Shown: positions 60,304 through 64,000 of the stretch, one piece after another
How the letters are laid out: each line of letters starts with the position of its first letter
How positions within the stretch are numbered: position 1 is the first letter of the stretch
Origin: Nitrospira sp.
Lineage (GTDB): Bacteria > Nitrospirota > Nitrospiria > Nitrospirales > Nitrospiraceae
Assembly (NCBI GenBank): GCA_037045225.1
Contig: JBAOHZ010000009.1
Coordinates: 930,001-994,000, forward strand
Reading direction: 5' to 3'
DNA length: 64,000 nucleotides
Notes under the pieces: model-generated
Database searches by the model: none
What the model was told of the DNA's origin: nothing
Seen by the model: the letters and a program-made list of their open reading frames with translations, nothing else
Made by a program: the position numbers and the translations under genes

Positions 60304-61203
60304 TCACCGTTTTCCTTTCCGCGCCCGCACATAGGGAGCAATCAATAGGTTTAATCGCCGTTTCACCGGAGCAGAGATGTGATCCGGCGCAGTCACGATC
60401 GCGGTCTGCAGCGCCTGGTGACAGGCACAGGCCCGATCCGGGGTCAACTTCGGCACGGCGACCTTCAACAACTGTTTCGCCAGTTCGACATTCTTGTGCA
60501 GCGTGGCCAGAATGGCCTCGACGGTCACCGCCTCTTCGGTGTCATGCCAACAGTCATAGTCCGTGGCCAATGCCACCGTTGCGTAACAAAGCTCCGCCTC
60601 GCGGGCGAGTTTGGCTTCCGGCATGTTCGTCATGCCGATCACATCGACCCCCCACTGACGATAGAGTCGGGACTCCGCCTTGGTCGAAAACTGAGGTCCT
60701 TCCATACATACGTAGGTGCCCCCTCGTTGAAGCCTCGCCCCCACGGACCGTCCCGCCTGCTCCAACACATCCGCTACCGATGCACACACCGGCTCCCCGA
60801 AGCCGACATGCGCCACGAGGCCCTCGTCGAAAAATGTGGATACTCTGCGTTTCGTCAGATCGATGAACTGATCCGGCAGCACCACGTCGCCTGGACGGAT
60901 GGATTCCTTCATGCTGCCGACGGCGCTGACCGAAATCACTTGTGTCACCCCGAGCGATTTCAACGCATAGATATTGGCGCGATAGTTGATGCTGCTGGGG
61001 CTGAGCCGATGCCCCCGCCCATGCCGAGAGAGAAACGCTACCCGCAGGCCCCCCAGCACACCGACACGAATGGCGTCGGACGGCGCTCCGAACGGGGTAC
61101 GAACGCGCACCTCTCGAACCCGCTCCAATCCCTCAATGTCGTACAACCCACTGCCGCCGATAATCCCGATTGCGGCCTTCCCGGGCTTCTTTGATTGCGT
61201 CAT
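60304..61203 (-). CDS. mtnP: S-methyl-5'-thioadenosine phosphorylase
   Basis: The 299-residue protein has IGIIGGSGLYDIEGLERV, then FLSRHGRGHRLSPSSINYRA, CMEGPQFSTKAESRLYRQWG and VIGMTNMPEAKLARE, the pattern of MTAP/PNP class II enzymes with the MTA-specific stretch. It cleaves methylthioadenosine from polyamine synthesis to adenine and methylthioribose-1-phosphate. Substrate choice between MTA and inosine is not certain from sequence alone. ATGA overlap with miaA. Confidence 0.9.
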   Translation of the reverse strand: MTQSKKPGKAAIGIIGGSGLYDIEGLERVREVRVRTPFGAPSDAIRVGVLGGLRVAFLSRHGRGHRLSPSSINYRANIYALKSLGVTQVISVSAVGSMKESIRPGDVVLPDQFIDLTKRRVSTFFDEGLVAHVGFGEPVCASVADVLEQAGRSVGARLQRGGTYVCMEGPQFSTKAESRLYRQWGVDVIGMTNMPEAKLAREAELCYATVALATDYDCWHDTEEAVTVEAILATLHKNVELAKQLLKVAVPKLTPDRACACHQALQTAIVTAPDHISAPVKRRLNLLIAPYVRARKGKR

Positions 61204-62228
61204 GCGGTCGATTCCTGTTCCATGTTAAGCGACGGGCGCGGCATGTCCGCCGGCCGTCGACGTACCGGATCTCGTAGAAACGAACCAATCTCCTCAAGCA
61301 GGCGCCCGGCCACATCCTCCGAACGATCCTGCTCAGTCAACTCGTACCAGCGCAAGCCCGGCTCCTTCCGAAACCAGGTCAACTGGCGTTTGGCAAAATG
61401 TCTCGTATCGCGCTTCAGCAGACGGAGCGCTTCAGCCCGATCGTACTCTCCGGCGAGAAACCCGGCGACCTGCTGATATCCCAGCCCCTTCATCGCGCCT
61501 AACTCCCGCCCATACCCATCGGCAAGCAGCCGTTCGGTTTCCGCCACCACACCCCGCGCGAACATCGACTCGACTCGGTCGTCGATGCGGCGATACAGCT
61601 GCGCACGATCCCGATTCAAGCCGATCAACAGCACCGAAAATTCTTGCTCCGCGAACCGATGCTGCCGTTGCATCTCCGACAGGCGTTGCCCCGACAGATG
61701 ATAGACTTCGAGCGCCCGCACGATTTTCACTTCGTCGTGCGGATGGAGCCGCGCAGCCGATTCGGGATCAATCCGCGTCAATTCACCGTGTAAAAAATAG
61801 CCGCCCTGCGCGCGAGCCTCCTGCACCAACGACTCACGATAGGCCTGGTCTGCGCGCGGCGCATCACACAATCCATGCAACAACGTCCGAACATACAGTC
61901 CCGTGCCGCCCACGACCAACGGCACCTGCCCATTGCCGTAGAGCCGTTCGATGTCCTGTAGCGCCAGCCGGCGATACTGCCCGGCGTTAAACGACTCGTC
62001 GGGATTCACGAGATCGATGAGGCGATGCGGCACGCCTTGCCGCTGCTCCAACGTCGGCTTGTCGGTCGCAATATCCATCCCGCGATAGACCTGACGTGAA
62101 TCCGCGGTCAGCAGGTCCGTACCCAGCGCGTGCGCCAACCGAAGACCGATCTCGCTTTTGCCGACAGCCGTCGGTCCAACCAACACCACCAGGGGTCGCG
62201 ACGCTCGCTGCGATTCCGACAGTCGCAC
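61200..62228 (-). CDS. miaA: tRNA dimethylallyltransferase MiaA
   Basis: From GTG 62228 (AGGGA just upstream) the product is 342 residues, starting MRLSESQRASRPLVVLVG. It has the P-loop GPTAVGKSEIGLRLAHAL, ADSRQVYRGMDIATDKP, VVGGTGLYVRTLLHG and a C-terminal MKGLGYQQVAGFLAGEYDRA. It adds a dimethylallyl group to A37 of tRNAs that read U-starting codons. An open in-frame extension to 62471 runs inside mutL and is rejected. 20 nt separate it from mutL. Confidence 0.95.
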   Translation of the reverse strand: MRLSESQRASRPLVVLVGPTAVGKSEIGLRLAHALGTDLLTADSRQVYRGMDIATDKPTLEQRQGVPHRLIDLVNPDESFNAGQYRRLALQDIERLYGNGQVPLVVGGTGLYVRTLLHGLCDAPRADQAYRESLVQEARAQGGYFLHGELTRIDPESAARLHPHDEVKIVRALEVYHLSGQRLSEMQRQHRFAEQEFSVLLIGLNRDRAQLYRRIDDRVESMFARGVVAETERLLADGYGRELGAMKGLGYQQVAGFLAGEYDRAEALRLLKRDTRHFAKRQLTWFRKEPGLRWYELTEQDRSEDVAGRLLEEIGSFLRDPVRRRPADMPRPSLNMEQESTA

Positions 62229-62248
62229 TATTCCCTGGCTCCCTCTGC

Positions 62249-64000
62249 CTATGCGCGATCGAACAACCGAGCCAGCTCGTCGCCCGAAAGACGGAAGGCC
62301 ACCCGTCGACCGTGCGGGCAGGTCATAATCAACCCCTCGGCAACCCAGTCCTGCGCCAGCTGCTTGATCTCGGGAAGCGCCATCGTGCGGCCGGCCCGAA
62401 CAGCCGCATGGCAGGCCAGAGACGCCAAAATAGGCTTCACCTTCGTTTCCAGCGAGGAGATCGAATCCCACTGCTCAAGATCGTCTATTAAATCTTGAAC
62501 CAACGCCCTTAAATCAGGGTGCCCCAACATGACCGGGAGACTGCGGATCAGGAAAGAAGACGGCCCGAATGGTTCAATCAGCAAACCGAGGCCTTCCAGC
62601 TCAACCAGATGGCGCTGAAGGATAAGGGCTTGCTGCACCGGCAACTCCAGAGGCTCCGGTAACAGCAGCGGCTGAGACGGCAAACTCTTGCCCTGCCAGG
62701 CCCGCAACAGCCGCTCGAACAATACTCGCTCATGCGCCGTATGCTGATCGATCACCTGGAGTTCGTGGCCCACTTGCGCCACCAGATAGGTTCGGTGCAT
62801 CTGGCCGAACGGAATAATCTCCACCGTCTCGCTTGACTGGTACGGCGTGCCGCCCTCCCCCACAAACGAGGTTTGGCCCTCAGCTGATGGCATCGGCGCA
62901 ACAGGCACATTCGCGTCCGTGCATGAGGGATAGGCGGCAGCCGGCGGTCCGACGCCCGTCCCCTCTACGAACGGAGCGGCCGTCGTAGATGACGCCCCGC
63001 CGCTCAGATGCGCATGAGCAGCCCCCGCCATCGACGATTCAACCTGCGCACGACCAAGCGTATGACGCACCGCCGCACGAACCATCTGGTGGATCTGCTC
63101 GTTATCGGCAAACCGCACCTCGCGTTTGGTCGGATGCACGTTGACGTCGACCCGCTGGGGCTCGACATCGAGGAAGAGCACAAAAAGCGGAGCATGGCCT
63201 TTGGCGAGGAACGAACTATAGCCATCGACGACGGCATGCTGCACGGTGCTGTTTTTAATCGGCCGACGGTTGACGAAGAGCTCCTGCGGCGTTCGTCCGG
63301 CGCGGGCGCGCACCGGATCAATGATGAAACCTTTCAGCGAGAGACCGTTCTGCTGAACATCGACGGCCAGCGCCCGATCACCGAACGCGGCGCGATAGAC
63401 CTGCAGCACACGATCGCGAGGCGAGGATACGGCGGGGAGCGCAAAAACCTCGTGCCCGTTATGAATCAACCGCACATGCACCTGCGGCGACGCGAGTGCG
63501 GCCTGCTGCACGACATGGCTGATGTGAGAAAACTCCGTCGTGGTGGACTTCAGAAACTTCCTGCGGGCAGGCGTATTGTAGAACAACTCCGAGACCTCGA
63601 TCGACGTCCCCGGAATCGCCGCGGCATCCTCCACTCGCGTGATGGTTCCGGCTGTGAGCCAGAGCTGCGTGCCCACCTGTTCCTGACGAGACAGTGTCGT
63701 GAGCCTGACTTTCGAGACGGCTGCGATGCTCGGCAGCGCTTCTCCACGGAACCCCATGGTGCGAATAGCCCCGAGCTGGTGATCGGATTGCAATTTACTG
63801 GTGGCGTGCCGCTCAAAGGCCAGAGAGGCGTCACGACGGGACATCCCCTCGCCATCGTCGGTAACACGAATCAAGCCGAGACCTCCGTCTTTGACCTCAA
63901 CGGTGATCGTTCGGCTGCCGGCATCCAGACTGTTTTCGACGAGTTCCTTCACCACCGCAGCGGGACGTTCAACAACCTCCCCTGCCGCAATGCGACCGAT
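62249..64000 (-). CDS. mutL: DNA mismatch repair protein MutL, N-terminus cut by the window
   Basis: The frame runs off the right edge: the first residues seen are IGRIAAGEVVERPAAVVKEL, so only about ten residues of the true start are missing. The GHKL ATPase motifs are VENSLDAG, DDGEGM and TMGFRGEALPSI; the transducer domain follows. After a variable linker (SGGASSTTAAPFVEG region) the C-terminal dimerisation domain contains QVIDQHTAHERVLFERLL. The end is TCPHGRRVAFRLSGDELARL. The endonuclease motif DQHxxxERxxYE is only partly met (DQHTAHERVLFE). Confidence 0.96.
   Translation of the reverse strand: MGRIAAGEVVERPAAVVKELVENSLDAGSRTITVEVKDGGLGLIRVTDDGEGMSRRDASLAFERHATSKLQSDHQLGAIRTMGFRGEALPSIAAVSKVRLTTLSRQEQVGTQLWLTAGTITRVEDAAAIPGTSIEVSELFYNTPARRKFLKSTTTEFSHISHVVQQAALASPQVHVRLIHNGHEVFALPAVSSPRDRVLQVYRAAFGDRALAVDVQQNGLSLKGFIIDPVRARAGRTPQELFVNRRPIKNSTVQHAVVDGYSSFLAKGHAPLFVLFLDVEPQRVDVNVHPTKREVRFADNEQIHQMVRAAVRHTLGRAQVESSMAGAAHAHLSGGASSTTAAPFVEGTGVGPPAAAYPSCTDANVPVAPMPSAEGQTSFVGEGGTPYQSSETVEIIPFGQMHRTYLVAQVGHELQVIDQHTAHERVLFERLLRAWQGKSLPSQPLLLPEPLELPVQQALILQRHLVELEGLGLLIEPFGPSSFLIRSLPVMLGHPDLRALVQDLIDDLEQWDSISSLETKVKPILASLACHAAVRAGRTMALPEIKQLAQDWVAEGLIMTCPHGRRVAFRLSGDELARLFDRA

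Noticed and set aside
62229..62471. N-terminal extension of miaA into mutL
   Set aside because: MiaA homologues begin a few residues before the P-loop. GTG 62228 has a good ribosome-binding site, and the extension overlaps the mutL coding sequence.
1..64000. tRNA, rRNA, CRISPR array, insertion sequence or prophage
   Set aside because: I looked on both strands for cloverleaf-like elements, regular repeats, transposase or integrase motifs and found none. A covariance-model search could still reveal small RNAs that I cannot see by eye.

Overview
The window is a gene-dense stretch of chromosome, roughly 58% GC by eye, from a Gram-negative bacterium. Lipoproteins, a TolC-type outer-membrane protein, periplasmic HtrA, TatC and multihaem cytochromes all point to a double membrane. 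Family content (two sigma-54 activators, hexahaem NapC-like cytochrome, molybdenum-cofactor genes, small zinc-ribbon proteins) fits Nitrospirota, most likely Nitrospira. That is an inference from remembered family patterns, not from a marker gene. I see no rRNA, tRNA, CRISPR array or insertion sequence.

Layout. 1-3.4 kb: end of an APC-type permease, a secreted PKD-like protein and an orphan HExxH protein. 3.7-9.1 kb: two PilZ proteins facing a GlrK/QseG-like/GlrR-like two-component operon, then a membrane protein. 9.3-14.2 kb: clpB, two small genes and comM. 14.4-20.6 kb: mixed housekeeping and hypothetical genes, including a dienelactone-hydrolase-like protein without its catalytic Cys. 20.9-29.4 kb: an NFACT (RqcH-like) protein, a GAF-AAA+-Fis sigma-54 activator bracketed by two near-identical palindromes, and a five-gene efflux operon (small protein, ABC permease, ABC ATPase, HlyD-type adaptor, NodT-type outer-membrane factor). 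29.7-31.9 kb: TPR protein, secreted protein and RRM protein.

32.4-40.4 kb is the most unusual region. A long palindrome precedes a serine-acetyltransferase-like enzyme, an FkbH-type HAD protein, a double-hotdog/SDR fusion and an acyl carrier protein, then a Wzm/Wzt-type polysaccharide ABC exporter and an XRE-cupin regulator. No glycosyltransferase is present. I read it as a module that builds an ACP-linked hydroxyacyl group for capping or decorating an exported glycan. Up to three small reading frames of about 54-57 codons sit in phase with the genes.

40.5-49.4 kb (minus strand) looks like one long operon: htrA, tatC, Mrp-type ATPase, moeA, mobB, hexahaem cytochrome, ABC ATPase, a membrane protein with a Cys/His-rich tail, ABC-2 permease and a 2OG-Fe(II) oxygenase. 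It reads as an assembly and export line for a Tat-dependent molybdoenzyme plus a metal or cofactor exporter. 49.5-57.3 kb: lipoprotein, family-2 glycosyltransferase, multi-pass membrane protein, carbamoyltransferase, a caspase-fold lipoprotein lacking the catalytic dyad, and a small cytochrome c. 57.7-64 kb: a compact minus-strand operon mutL-miaA-MTA phosphorylase-PfkB kinase-TPR lipoprotein-rodZ-like, with mutL running off the right edge.
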